The notes below the pieces were generated by a model. It was not told where the DNA came from and ran no database searches. It worked only from the letters and a program-made list of their open reading frames with translations. A DNA stretch of 64,000 nucleotides from Bacillota bacterium. Lineage in GTDB: Bacteria; Bacillota; Clostridia; Acetivibrionales; JAFADI01. Within the stretch, counting starts at the first letter, position 1. Each line of letters opens with the position of its first letter. Positions 1 to 8,797 of this stretch are shown here, piece by piece. The stretch lies in assembly GCA_023424965.1 (NCBI GenBank), contig JAFADI010000137.1, positions 11,926 through 75,925 of the forward strand, in the 5' to 3' direction. Made by a program: the position numbers and the translations under genes.

Positions 1-453
1 AGGGAAAAGATCGGCTTTGTATTCCAGTTTTACAACCTGATGCCCAACCTGACGGCGCTGGAAAACGTGGAGCTGGTGACCGAGGTGAGCAGGGAGCCCC
101 TGAACGCAAGGAAAGTATTGAAGGATGTGGGCCTGGAAGAACGTCTTCACAACTTTCCCGCCCAAATGTCGGGAGGAGAGCAGCAGCGCGTGGCCATCGC
201 CAGGGCCCTTGTGAAAAATCCCCTGCTGCTGCTGTGTGATGAACCCACGGGAGCCCTGGATTATAAAACCGGCAAGGCAATCCTGAAGCTCCTGCATGAC
301 GTAAACCGGCAAATGAACAAAACCGTTGCCATCATCACCCATAACGCGGCCATTGCGGTTATGGCGGATAAAGTCATCCGGGTCAAAAGCGGCGAGGTGG
401 AAGCCGTGGAAATCAACGCCAATCCCCAACCGCCCGAAAACATAGAATGGTAA
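1..453 (+). CDS. ABC transporter ATP-binding protein (5' end outside window)
   Basis: This is the ATPase subunit of a MacB/LolD-type ABC transporter and would power the FtsX-type permease encoded next. The reading frame is open from base 1, so the start codon and Walker A motif lie upstream of the window. Visible parts are the Q-loop region (FVFQFYNLMP), the ABC signature MSGGEQQRVAIARAL and Walker B with catalytic Glu (LLLCDEPTGALD), followed by the H-loop ITHN. The PTGALD wording is typical of MacB/LolD-class ATPases. The stop is 17 bp before the permease start, so the genes are almost certainly co-transcribed. The exported substrate is unknown. Confidence 0.93.
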   Translation, partial: REKIGFVFQFYNLMPNLTALENVELVTEVSREPLNARKVLKDVGLEERLHNFPAQMSGGEQQRVAIARALVKNPLLLLCDEPTGALDYKTGKAILKLLHDVNRQMNKTVAIITHNAAIAVMADKVIRVKSGEVEAVEINANPQPPENIEW

Positions 454-470
454 GAGGGAAGTGATGCAAA

Positions 471-2834
471 ATGAAGCATTTGAATAAAAAGCTCATGAGG
501 GATCTATGGCAGTCCAGGGGGCAGTTCATCTCCGTCCTTGTCATTGTCATCATCGGTGTTATGTTCTATTCCGGCATCAACTCCACTTTCCGAAACCTGT
601 CGGAAGCCAGCGAAAAGTACTACAGGGAGTACAGGTTCGGAGACCTGTGGGCGGATATGGTCAAAGGGCCCGAGAGCATTGAAGAGAAGCTGGAGGCACA
701 GCCTTATGTGGAACTGGCCACAGGCAGGGTAATACAGGACGTGAAGCTGGACATCTCGGGAGAGAACGCCGACATCAGAATCATCACCCTGCCGGATAAG
801 AAACAGGATGTGGTGAATGACATCATGATGAAGACCGGCAGGTATTTCTCCGACTCCGGCAACAACCAGTGCCTTGTGGAGGAGGAATTCTTCAAGTCCA
901 ACCAGTTGAAAATCGGCGACTTCCTATCGCCCATCATCAACGGTTCGGAAGTAAAGCTGCAGGTAGTGGGAACGGTGAAAAGCCCTGAATTTGTGTATCC
1001 CATTAAGGATGCCAGCGAACTGGTACCGGACAACAAGAGGTTCGGCATCGTCTATGTCAAAAAATCCTTCGGCCAGGCCATTTTTGGTTTTAATGGAGCC
1101 ATCAACAATGTTTCCCTGATTTTAAAAGAAGGAACCGATATTGACAAAGCAAAGGATGACGTGGAAAAACTGTTGAAGGCATACGGAGCCTCGGAAATAA
1201 TCAAAGGCGAGGACCAGATCAGCAACAGGATGCTGACGGAGGAAATGAAGGGCCTCAAATCCATGGGAGGAGCTTTTCCCGTCGTATTCTTCATTGTTGC
1301 GGCGGTCATCATCTATATTACCATGGGAAGAATGGTAGAAAACCAGAGGACGCAGATCGGAGTGCTGAAGGCATTCGGCTTCAGTAATTTCCAGGTGCTT
1401 TGCCACTATTTGTCCTATTCCGTTTTTATCGCCGTTCTGGGCAGCATCATCGGGGCCGTCTTCGGTGTATTCCTGGGGAAAGGCTTTACGGACCTTGAAA
1501 ATATGTATTTCAACCTGCCGCCGGCAGACATGAAGCTGTATCCCCAGCTTGTCCTTCCGGCCTCCGGACTGACACTTGCCTTCTGCCTGCTGGCAGGGTA
1601 CAATTCCTGCAAAAGAATTTTCAGGATCATGCCCAGTGAGGCCATGAGGCCCAAAGCCCCGATGAAGGGCAAAAAAATCCTCCTCGAGAGGATAAGGGTC
1701 CTGTGGCAAAGCCTGGGGTACAACTGGAAAATTATCCTGAGGAACATTTTCCGGTATAAAAGGAGGGCTCTCCTCAGCTCCATCGGAGTGATCTTTGCCA
1801 CGGCCATTACCGTCATCGCTTTTGGAATGAGCGGTTCCATCAATTTTCTCATCGACCAGCAGTACAACAACATTCAAAACTATGACGTCAAGATAGGCTT
1901 CTCGAAATTTATCAGCCTTGAGGAATTGGGAGAGATCAGGAGCCTTCCCCACGTGGCAAAGCTGGAGCCTGTAATTGAGACGGGCGTAGAAATATCCAAC
2001 GGGTGGAGGAAAAAGGACACCGGCTTTACCGCCCTGGTCAACAGGCCGGAAATATACAAGGTGGTGGACAAAGACGGAAAGCCTGAAGAACTCTATGACA
2101 ACGGGATACTGATTCCCCAAAAGATGGCGGAAACGCTGGGTGTGAAGCCCAATGACACGGTATATGTAAAACCCTTTCTTCCAGGGAAAGAAGAGAGAGA
2201 AATACAGGTCAAAGGCATCATCGCCCAGTACCTTGGATCAAGTGCCTACAGCAGCATCGAAGGCTTTAACTACCTGGCGGGAGAGGGGCGGATCGCCAAC
2301 GGAGCCGTAATAAAGCTGGACAGCCCGGACAACGAAAATCAGGTGGTGGAAGAGCTGCGGGATATGCCCATGGTGTATTCGGTACAGTCCAAGTCCGAAT
2401 CCCTGAACAACCTGCAGAAAAACATGGCGGCCATGTCTTCCATGGTAGGGGTCATGATTGTCCTGGCGGCGGTGCTTTCCATCGCGGTCATATACAACAT
2501 CGCCACCATCAATATTTTTGAGAGGCAGAGGGAACTGGCCACCATGAAGGTACTGGGATTCAAGGACAACGAGGTGCGGAACCTGATTTTTAATGAAAAC
2601 TACATGATAACGCTGTTCGGAGTCATCCTGGGCCTGCCCTTCGGGCTGTGGCTGGGAAACTATATGATGAATATGTATGATACCGATGCCTATACCATAC
2701 CCTTTATTACCGGACTGGGAACCTACATCCTTTCAGGAGCCCTGACGGTACTGTTTACGGTATTGGCCAATGTGACACTGATGAAAAAAATCAGAAAAAT
2801 TGATATGGTTGAGGTCTTAAAGAGCAACGAATAA
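471..2834 (+). CDS. FtsX-family ABC transporter permease
   Basis: A 787-residue permease of the MacB/FtsX superfamily, the membrane partner of the preceding ATPase. It has an N-terminal membrane segment near residues 18-38, a large extracytoplasmic domain, and two FtsX-type membrane units at about 265-385 and 690-780. This is the long, two-domain form common in Gram-positive bacteria. The motif QRTQIGVLKAFGFS, repeated later as QRELATMKVLGF, is the coupling region typical of the family. An AGAGGGAAGTG stretch precedes the ATG. It sits between an ATPase and a membrane-fusion protein, which suggests a tripartite-like exporter. The substrate cannot be read from the sequence. Confidence 0.93.
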   Translation: MKHLNKKLMRDLWQSRGQFISVLVIVIIGVMFYSGINSTFRNLSEASEKYYREYRFGDLWADMVKGPESIEEKLEAQPYVELATGRVIQDVKLDISGENADIRIITLPDKKQDVVNDIMMKTGRYFSDSGNNQCLVEEEFFKSNQLKIGDFLSPIINGSEVKLQVVGTVKSPEFVYPIKDASELVPDNKRFGIVYVKKSFGQAIFGFNGAINNVSLILKEGTDIDKAKDDVEKLLKAYGASEIIKGEDQISNRMLTEEMKGLKSMGGAFPVVFFIVAAVIIYITMGRMVENQRTQIGVLKAFGFSNFQVLCHYLSYSVFIAVLGSIIGAVFGVFLGKGFTDLENMYFNLPPADMKLYPQLVLPASGLTLAFCLLAGYNSCKRIFRIMPSEAMRPKAPMKGKKILLERIRVLWQSLGYNWKIILRNIFRYKRRALLSSIGVIFATAITVIAFGMSGSINFLIDQQYNNIQNYDVKIGFSKFISLEELGEIRSLPHVAKLEPVIETGVEISNGWRKKDTGFTALVNRPEIYKVVDKDGKPEELYDNGILIPQKMAETLGVKPNDTVYVKPFLPGKEEREIQVKGIIAQYLGSSAYSSIEGFNYLAGEGRIANGAVIKLDSPDNENQVVEELRDMPMVYSVQSKSESLNNLQKNMAAMSSMVGVMIVLAAVLSIAVIYNIATINIFERQRELATMKVLGFKDNEVRNLIFNENYMITLFGVILGLPFGLWLGNYMMNMYDTDAYTIPFITGLGTYILSGALTVLFTVLANVTLMKKIRKIDMVEVLKSNE

Positions 2835-2860
2835 TGTTATAACCGGGAGGTCAGTCAATT

Positions 2861-4099
2861 ATGTTTAAAATCAAAGGGAAGTCAAAATGGATGGTCGGAG
2901 CTGTGGGCGTTGTGATTCTGGGAATCGTCGCTATGGCGTATGCCGCAGGCGGTATGGAGGCCGAGGTTTTCAAGGTGTCCAGGGGAGAAATAAAGCAGTA
3001 TGTGGAAGAGACGGCCCAGGTACTGCCCCATGAAAAGCAGTCGGTATATATTGAAGGTTCCGGCAAAATCACTGCCATCAATGTGGAGGTGGGGAACACG
3101 GTAAAAAAGGGGGATGTGCTTTTGAGCCTTGACAAAACCGAACTGGAACTGCAGCTAAAGGATGCGGAAGCCAGACTGGCGGCGGCAAAAGCCCAATTGA
3201 CGGGTACGGAACTCATCAACTATGCAAACAAAATCGAGCTGGCGAAAGCAGCCCTGGACCAGGCCGCAGTTTCCTACGATTCCGCTGCGAGGAACTATGA
3301 AAATGCAAAAGAGCTGTTTGCATCCCAGGCCATAAGCAAAGACGAGCTTCAAAAAGCGGAGGACCAGTATAAAACGGCCAGGGCAGCCAGAGATACCGCC
3401 GATTTGCAGCTTTCGGACCTGAAAAAGGGAACGCCGGAGCATGTGAAGAGCGAGTACCGGGCGCAGCTGGAGCAGGCCGAGGTATACAGGGACACCGTTC
3501 TCAGGAACCTCCAGAAACAGGAACTGAAGGCCGACATGGACGGAGTCGTCATAGAAAAGCTTGTGGAGGTAAATTCTTTTGCCGCTCCCGCTTCAGCCGC
3601 ATTTGTCATCGGCAATGTCAAGCATCTGGAGCTTGAAGCCGATATTCTGGCGGATGACGCCAATAAAGTGAAGCTGGGGGATGCGGTTGAGATTACCGGT
3701 AACCCGCTGGAAGATTCGGTTTTGCAGGGAAAAGTCGTCAAGATTTCTCCGGCGGCGAAATCCGTCATGTCCAATCTGGGTGTTAACCAGAAAAGAGTCC
3801 CCGTCACCATTGAGCTGCAAGGCCAATCAGACCTTCTGAAGCCGGGCTATAATGTGGATGTCAGGATTATAACCGCGCGGGTGCAGGAGACCTTCAAGGT
3901 GCCCGACAGCGCAGTATTTGAATACCAGGGCAAAAGCCAGGTCTTTGTGGTAGTGAAGGGCAAGGCCCAGCTGCGGGAGGTCACAAGGGGCATCGAGAGC
4001 GGAAATGACATAGAAATCAAGGACGGCCTGAAGGAAGGGGAAACCGTCCTGACGAAGCCCGACAACAATATAAAGGAAGGCACAAGAATAAAAATATAA
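2861..4099 (+). CDS. HlyD/RND-type membrane-fusion (adaptor) protein
   Basis: A 412-residue efflux adaptor. It has one N-terminal membrane anchor (about residues 8-29), then a lipoyl-like half-motif (GSGKITAINVEVGNTVKKGDVLLSLD), a long alpha-helical hairpin rich in Ala, Lys and Glu at about 95-215, the second lipoyl half (LKADMDGVVIEKLVEVNSF) and beta-barrel domains. In Gram-positive bacteria such proteins work with MacB-like permeases. A GGGAGG ribosome site precedes the ATG, 26 bp after the permease stop. This is the third gene of the exporter operon and is followed at once by a TetR gene. Confidence 0.92.
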   Translation: MFKIKGKSKWMVGAVGVVILGIVAMAYAAGGMEAEVFKVSRGEIKQYVEETAQVLPHEKQSVYIEGSGKITAINVEVGNTVKKGDVLLSLDKTELELQLKDAEARLAAAKAQLTGTELINYANKIELAKAALDQAAVSYDSAARNYENAKELFASQAISKDELQKAEDQYKTARAARDTADLQLSDLKKGTPEHVKSEYRAQLEQAEVYRDTVLRNLQKQELKADMDGVVIEKLVEVNSFAAPASAAFVIGNVKHLELEADILADDANKVKLGDAVEITGNPLEDSVLQGKVVKISPAAKSVMSNLGVNQKRVPVTIELQGQSDLLKPGYNVDVRIITARVQETFKVPDSAVFEYQGKSQVFVVVKGKAQLREVTRGIESGNDIEIKDGLKEGETVLTKPDNNIKEGTRIKI

Positions 4100-4124
4100 G
4101 CGGGGACGGGTGGTAAAAGGCAAT

Positions 4125-4763
4125 ATGTACAGCAAATTCGAAAACCTGGATGAAGATAAAAAGAAAAGAATTCTGGACGCATGCGTGGAGGAATTTTCCC
4201 GGAACGGGTATACCAATGCGTCCACGAACAACATCGTCAGGAATGCAGGGATCTCAAAAGGAATCCTGTTCCACTATTTCGGCAATAAAAAGAGCCTGTA
4301 CCTGTATACGCTGGACTATACCGTCGGCTTTCTGACGGAGCTGCTTTATCAAAGAATGACGGACCTTCCTTTGGAGTACTTTGAGCGGATCACAAAGATC
4401 GGAATGCTGAAAGTAAAGATGGCCTGTGAATATCCTGTGGAATATAAATTTGTGGTGGATGCAGTGGCCCACCCTGCCGAAGAGGTGAAGGAGGAAGTAA
4501 GGAACAGGCTGGAGAGGATGTACACAGAGAACTTGCCGCTGTTGCATGCCAACGTGGACCTCTCCAGGTTCAAAAAAGGAATTGACACAAAGAAAGCCAT
4601 GGAATTGATCGAGGCCACCCTGGAAGGCCTGAGCGGAAATTATATGAAGCGCTTCAGGGATATGCCCGTTGACGTCATCCTGTCACAGATGGAGCAGATG
4701 GCCCAGGAGATCAACGCCTATATCCGTATGCTGAAAAGCGGCGTGTACGAAAGTGAAGAGTGA
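4125..4763 (+). CDS. TetR/AcrR-family transcriptional regulator
   Basis: A 212-residue TetR-type repressor, probably controlling the exporter operon in which it is the last gene. The N-terminal HTH is clear: ILDACVEEFSRNGYTNASTNNIVRNAGISKGILFHYF, ending in the family's usual HYFGNKKSLY. The rest is a helical ligand-binding and dimer domain. A GTG at 4110 is in frame, but the ATG at 4125 sits 4 bases after AAAAGG and gives the usual family N-terminus (MYSKFENL), so it is preferred. The gene begins close behind the adaptor gene. The ligand is unknown. A strong hairpin closes the operon downstream. Confidence 0.92.
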   Translation: MYSKFENLDEDKKKRILDACVEEFSRNGYTNASTNNIVRNAGISKGILFHYFGNKKSLYLYTLDYTVGFLTELLYQRMTDLPLEYFERITKIGMLKVKMACEYPVEYKFVVDAVAHPAEEVKEEVRNRLERMYTENLPLLHANVDLSRFKKGIDTKKAMELIEATLEGLSGNYMKRFRDMPVDVILSQMEQMAQEINAYIRMLKSGVYESEE

Positions 4764-4778
4764 AAACAACCATGGATG

Positions 4779-4834
4779 AAAGCCTCTGTAGGATGTAAAT
4801 AGCCGGACAGTTATTTACATAATGCAGAGGCTTT
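4779..4834 (+). terminator. long hairpin closing the exporter/TetR operon
   Basis: Two perfectly paired segments make one long stem. AAAGCCTCTG (4779-4788) pairs with CAGAGGCTTT (4825-4834). Inside it ATGTAAATA (4793-4801) pairs with TATTTACAT (4812-4820), around a 10-base loop and a 4x4 internal loop. The T-run after it is short (CTTTTGG), so termination would be modest. The distal arm overlaps the -35 of the next promoter. Confidence 0.7.
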
Positions 4835-4843
4835 TGGTATACT
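4814..4843 (+). promoter_or_regulatory. sigma-A-like promoter for the membrane AraC-type regulator
   Basis: TTTACA (4814-4819), an 18-base spacer and TATACT (4838-4843), with a TG one base before the -10 (extended -10). It lies inside the distal arm of the upstream hairpin and 41 bp before the preferred ATG at 4885. Confidence 0.55.
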
Positions 4844-4884
4844 GGGGATATGCTGTGATTCTGCTTCTGTTTGGGGAGGAGAAA

Positions 4885-7245
4885 ATGAAAATTTTACCAC
4901 AAGGCTTTAAGATATTCCGGATGAACAGTATTTTCATCAGACTTTTGCTTGGGTTTACGGGTTTTATCCTCCTATCGGTTCTGATCGTGGGCACCGCTTC
5001 CTATATGATTTCTTCAAAGCGCCTTCTGGAGGAAGTAAAGAAATCAAACTTTCTCATCCTCAAGCAGGCCAGGGATTCCATAGATAAAGAAATTGCCAGA
5101 ATCAACGACATCAGCTTGAAAATTGCCGTAGACAAGCGGGTGAACAAAGAAAGCTATTCGCCGGCGGGGGAAACGTCTTCCAATATGGATGTGCACGGTG
5201 AGACAAGCGCTTACCTCAATTTGCTCAAATCCACCAGCGATGTTTATTCAAATATATGGATCAGATTCGATAAATCAAAGAATATTGTAAACGCTGAAAA
5301 TATCTACGCCGAGGATACATTTTTTAATGAAGTCTGTGTATATAAGTCCAATCTGGACTGGCAGGGACTGTTCAATGAATATTTTGCCTTCAGCTCCATC
5401 GGCAGGCAGGAAATCTATTTTAATTATGCCAGCAAGCCTGTAATTACTTTCGTCAGATCCATCCCCATCGGGGATATCAAGCCCCTGGGGACCATTGTTC
5501 TCAATATGGATGAAAAGGTGCTGAGCAATGTGATCAGCAGTGCGGAAACCAACAATGCCATATTGACCTATATCATCGATTCCAAAAGCAATGTTATTTT
5601 TTGCAATAAGAACCAATACGAGTATGGCGGAGAAGACGATGTCATAAAAAGTGTGGTGGACCGGTACGCTCCTGTCACTGCGGACAAAGAAGGGGAAATA
5701 AACGGGGTGATCGGTAACAAGAAGTATGCCATCGAGTTCACTTCCTCCAACGTAAACGACTGGATCTATGTGACTTTGATCCCCAATGCCCTCATCACCT
5801 CCAAGGTTGACGACATCCGGAATATTACGGTAGTCATTGTGGCTCTTAGCCTTCTTATCGGGCTGGTGCTTTCCTATCTTCTGGTCAAGAGGGTGTATAA
5901 TCCCGTGAACAATATCGTAAGCTACCTGAGCATTATCAACAATAACCGGAGGCTGGACAGGGACGGTGGGAAAAGCAAGGACGAATTCGGCTTCATCAAC
6001 AGCATCATCAACTATGTATACAATGAGAATGAAAGCCTGAAGGAATCCTTCAACAAAAACATACCCATGCTGAAGGAAAAGGTTTTAAGTGATTTGCTGG
6101 ACGGAAGAATCAGCGACATAAAATTCAGGGAGGTCAGTGAAAATATCGGGATCCAGCTGCCCTTCAACATGTTCCAGGTCATTGTCTTTGAAATTGACGA
6201 CTATTCAAGCCTGGGCAAAAATCTTCAAGGCAAACTGAATTCGGACATGATAAATTCCATTGCGTCGGTGGCCGCGGGGGTATTTATGAACAATGCCTGC
6301 GTATACCCTATCGAGAAAGGGAGCGATAAGATCGTGGTCATTCTCAATGAAGAGGGCAATTTCCAGGATACGGGACTTTCCTATGAATTTCTGGACAAGG
6401 TGACGGCCTATTTCGGGGAGAACTACGGCATCACCTTTACCATCGGCCTGGGCAAGGCCTATTACGGCCATGAAAAATGCTCCATGTCGTTTATCGAGGC
6501 CCTTTTTGCGCTCAAGTACAAGGTTGTGAAGGGCCAGAACACCATCATTCATATTGATGAAATTGACAATATCCCGGAGAACACTTACCGGTATCCCATC
6601 GAAACGGAAAAGCACATTGTCAACAAGCTTAAATCGGGGGATATGGAGTCCATCAGGGTTATCCTGGAGGACATGTTCGCACAGAATTTAAATGCCGCAA
6701 ATGCTTCTCCCGAAATGGTGAACAATTTCTTCAATGCCCTGATCGGAACCCTGGTGAGGACCGTGTATGAGATACAGTCCTCCGTGGGAGATGTTTTTGC
6801 CGCCGGGAATGACCCTTACCATGAGATCAGCAGCAAAAATACAATCAAGGAAAAGAAAAACTACATCCTTTTTCTGTTCGAGACGGTGGCTGCCTTTGTA
6901 AACCGCAGGAAAAGCAACAACAATATGAGGGTATATGAAAAAGTCATAAAATTCATCGAGGACAACTATCAGAAGGAATTGTCCCTGGACAATGTTTCCG
7001 AAGCCGTGGGACTGTCACCCTCATACCTGAGCCTGGTTTTCAAGGAAGTATCCGGGATGAATTTTGTGGAGTATGTCAATACGTACAGGATAAGCAAGGC
7101 AAAAACCATGCTGCAGGATATCACCCTGACGGTTTCCGAAATCTCTGAAAAAGTAGGTTATACCAATTCCAATACATTCATAAAAGTATTCAAGAAGTAT
7201 GAAGGCATAACGCCGGGCCATTTCCGTGAAAGTAACAAGTCATAG
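4885..7245 (+). CDS. membrane-bound AraC-family regulator with extracellular sensor
   Basis: A 786-residue one-component regulator. It has a membrane segment near residues 15-38, an extracytoplasmic sensor of about 270 residues, a second membrane segment near 312-332, a cytoplasmic linker, and a C-terminal AraC double HTH over about the last 100 residues (SLDNVSEAVGLSPSYLSLVFKEVSG ... ISEKVGYTNSNTFIKVFKKYEGITPGHFRE). No kinase or receiver domain is present, so an outside signal must reach the DNA-binding domain directly. An in-frame start exists at 4822, but that stretch is inside the upstream hairpin. The ATG at 4885 has GGGGAGGA 4 bases upstream. It lies directly ahead of a sugar-binding lipoprotein gene, its likely target. 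Confidence 0.9.
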   Translation: MKILPQGFKIFRMNSIFIRLLLGFTGFILLSVLIVGTASYMISSKRLLEEVKKSNFLILKQARDSIDKEIARINDISLKIAVDKRVNKESYSPAGETSSNMDVHGETSAYLNLLKSTSDVYSNIWIRFDKSKNIVNAENIYAEDTFFNEVCVYKSNLDWQGLFNEYFAFSSIGRQEIYFNYASKPVITFVRSIPIGDIKPLGTIVLNMDEKVLSNVISSAETNNAILTYIIDSKSNVIFCNKNQYEYGGEDDVIKSVVDRYAPVTADKEGEINGVIGNKKYAIEFTSSNVNDWIYVTLIPNALITSKVDDIRNITVVIVALSLLIGLVLSYLLVKRVYNPVNNIVSYLSIINNNRRLDRDGGKSKDEFGFINSIINYVYNENESLKESFNKNIPMLKEKVLSDLLDGRISDIKFREVSENIGIQLPFNMFQVIVFEIDDYSSLGKNLQGKLNSDMINSIASVAAGVFMNNACVYPIEKGSDKIVVILNEEGNFQDTGLSYEFLDKVTAYFGENYGITFTIGLGKAYYGHEKCSMSFIEALFALKYKVVKGQNTIIHIDEIDNIPENTYRYPIETEKHIVNKLKSGDMESIRVILEDMFAQNLNAANASPEMVNNFFNALIGTLVRTVYEIQSSVGDVFAAGNDPYHEISSKNTIKEKKNYILFLFETVAAFVNRRKSNNNMRVYEKVIKFIEDNYQKELSLDNVSEAVGLSPSYLSLVFKEVSGMNFVEYVNTYRISKAKTMLQDITLTVSEISEKVGYTNSNTFIKVFKKYEGITPGHFRESNKS

Positions 7246-7271
7246 ATACGGTACCATTAATTTTGACGGTG

Positions 7272-7320
7272 TTTCAAAAGAATGAACGATTTACTTCCCG
7301 GGTGGAATACTGTTACTATT
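7272..7320 (+). promoter_or_regulatory. shared promoter element, copy 1 (upstream of the orphan binding protein)
   Basis: The 19-base block TTTCAAAAGAATGAACGAT (7272-7290) is followed by TTAC, TTCCCGGG and TACTAT. The same block stands at 17658-17676 ahead of another solute-binding-protein gene. TACTAT (7314-7319) could serve as a -10 with a poor -35, which suggests activator-dependent transcription. The neighbouring AraC-type regulator is the obvious candidate activator (inference). Confidence 0.6.
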
Positions 7321-7388
7321 AACCCATAGAACAGGGCTTTTTATCATTTTGCCATTCAATACCAATATTTATGTGGAGATGAAGCAAT

Positions 7389-8750
7389 TTGCAGAAGAAT
7401 GCAAGGTTGACGAAGTTATTGGTTTCACTATTGGTTTTGGGGATAGTTACGGCGGTTCTGGGAGGATGTGGCAGGAATGGCGGGCACCTGGACGAAAAGA
7501 ACGGTACGTCTGCACAGCGGAACGGGGATAGCCAGCCGGCAGGAAAAAAGGAAATCACTCTCTGGATGAAAAAAATGCATGTGGAAGATTCCAACCGGAT
7601 GATTGTCCAGCGGGTAAAAGAATTTGCCGCCCAAAAGGACATCAAAACGAATGTGGAGATCATTGCCTACGAAGACTTTCTTCCCAAATGCATTTCTGCC
7701 ATTGAATCCGGCAAAACTCCGGATGTAAGCTTTTTTGGGTACCAGGAAGTGGGACAGTTCTATGAAATGGGCCTTTTAAGGGATTTGAGCTCTCTTTACA
7801 ACAAGCTGGGCAGCGAGCAGGGCGCTTTTTATCCCGGCCTTAAAAACGCCGTGACCTTCGAGGGCAGGCAGTACGGCATACCCTTTTGGGCGGAAGCCAC
7901 CGTAATGTATTACCGCAAAGACCTCCTGGCGGCAGCGGGCTTTAGGGAACCTCCCCGGACCTGGGAGGATTACCGGGAAGTGGTGAAAGCCACCACAGAT
8001 CCCGCCAAAGGCATCTATGGCGCCGGAATCGGGTATGGAAAGGGCAACTCCGATTCCGAATGGTTTACAAGAGCCGTTCTGTGGTCTTATGGCGGGGCGG
8101 AAGTGGATAAAGACGGCAGGACGGTGACCATCAACAGCCCTGCGTCGGTGGCCGCGGCTAAATTTATTTCAGACCTGTTTCTTGTGGACAAATCCACACC
8201 GCCAAGTGCCATTGGCTGGGACGACAGCGGGAATAACAAGGCCTATCTGTCCGGTCAGGCCGTAACGGTATTCAATACCGGCAGTATTGCATACACCGCC
8301 AAAATCGACAACCCCGACCTGTACAAGAATACAGGGGTGGTGCCTCTCCCGGCAGGGCCTGAAGGCCGCTTCATACCGGGGATAGAAAATACGCTGGGCA
8401 TATTCAATAATTCCAGGAACCCGGAGCTGGCACAGCAGTTGATCGAATTTATGCTGGACAAAGCCTGGTATTCCAGTTGGATTGACAGAAGCGCCCCGCT
8501 GCTGTGTCCCGTATATTCGGAGCTTGGAGACAGTCCCATATGGAATGAGCCCATGAACAAGCCCTTTATTCAGTCGGTCAAGGATTTTACCTTCCTGGGA
8601 TACAAGAGCGGATTTTCCTCCAGAGCGGGGCAGGTGTACAATATAAGGCTGGTAAATGACACCTTTGAGGAGATGATCCTCAATAAATTGCCGCCGGAAA
8701 AAGCAATGCAGAACCTGCAGGCCAAAATGCAGGAAATTTATAATAAATAA
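7389..8750 (+). CDS. ABC sugar-transporter solute-binding lipoprotein (no adjacent permease)
   Basis: A 453-residue family-1 extracellular solute-binding protein. The N-terminus has a signal peptide ending in a lipobox (VLGGC), so it is lipid-anchored outside the membrane. The start is TTG at 7389: an upstream in-frame ATG meets a stop at once, and GGAG lies about 10 bases before the TTG. The body has family features such as YGIPFWAEATVMYYRKDLL and a PAGPEG stretch. No permease follows; the next gene is convergent. It may use the permeases of a nearby transporter that shares its promoter element (inference). The ligand is probably an oligosaccharide but is unknown. Confidence 0.9.
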   Translation: MQKNARLTKLLVSLLVLGIVTAVLGGCGRNGGHLDEKNGTSAQRNGDSQPAGKKEITLWMKKMHVEDSNRMIVQRVKEFAAQKDIKTNVEIIAYEDFLPKCISAIESGKTPDVSFFGYQEVGQFYEMGLLRDLSSLYNKLGSEQGAFYPGLKNAVTFEGRQYGIPFWAEATVMYYRKDLLAAAGFREPPRTWEDYREVVKATTDPAKGIYGAGIGYGKGNSDSEWFTRAVLWSYGGAEVDKDGRTVTINSPASVAAAKFISDLFLVDKSTPPSAIGWDDSGNNKAYLSGQAVTVFNTGSIAYTAKIDNPDLYKNTGVVPLPAGPEGRFIPGIENTLGIFNNSRNPELAQQLIEFMLDKAWYSSWIDRSAPLLCPVYSELGDSPIWNEPMNKPFIQSVKDFTFLGYKSGFSSRAGQVYNIRLVNDTFEEMILNKLPPEKAMQNLQAKMQEIYNK

Positions 8751-8775
8751 CCCTACACTTTAAATGGCTACCGGG

Positions 8776-8797
8776 AGGATTCCCCAAAAGGAATCCT
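8776..8797. terminator. hairpin between convergent genes
   Basis: AGGATTCC (8776-8783) and GGAATCCT (8790-8797) form a perfect 8-bp stem with a 6-base loop. It sits where the binding-protein gene and the minus-strand oxidoreductase gene meet, so it could act on both strands. There is no T-run, so strength is doubtful. Confidence 0.4.

Noticed and set aside
1122..2120. Long minus-strand open frame inside the FtsX-type permease gene
   Set aside because: It lies wholly antisense to a clear gene, has no recognisable motif and reflects codon bias of the real frame.
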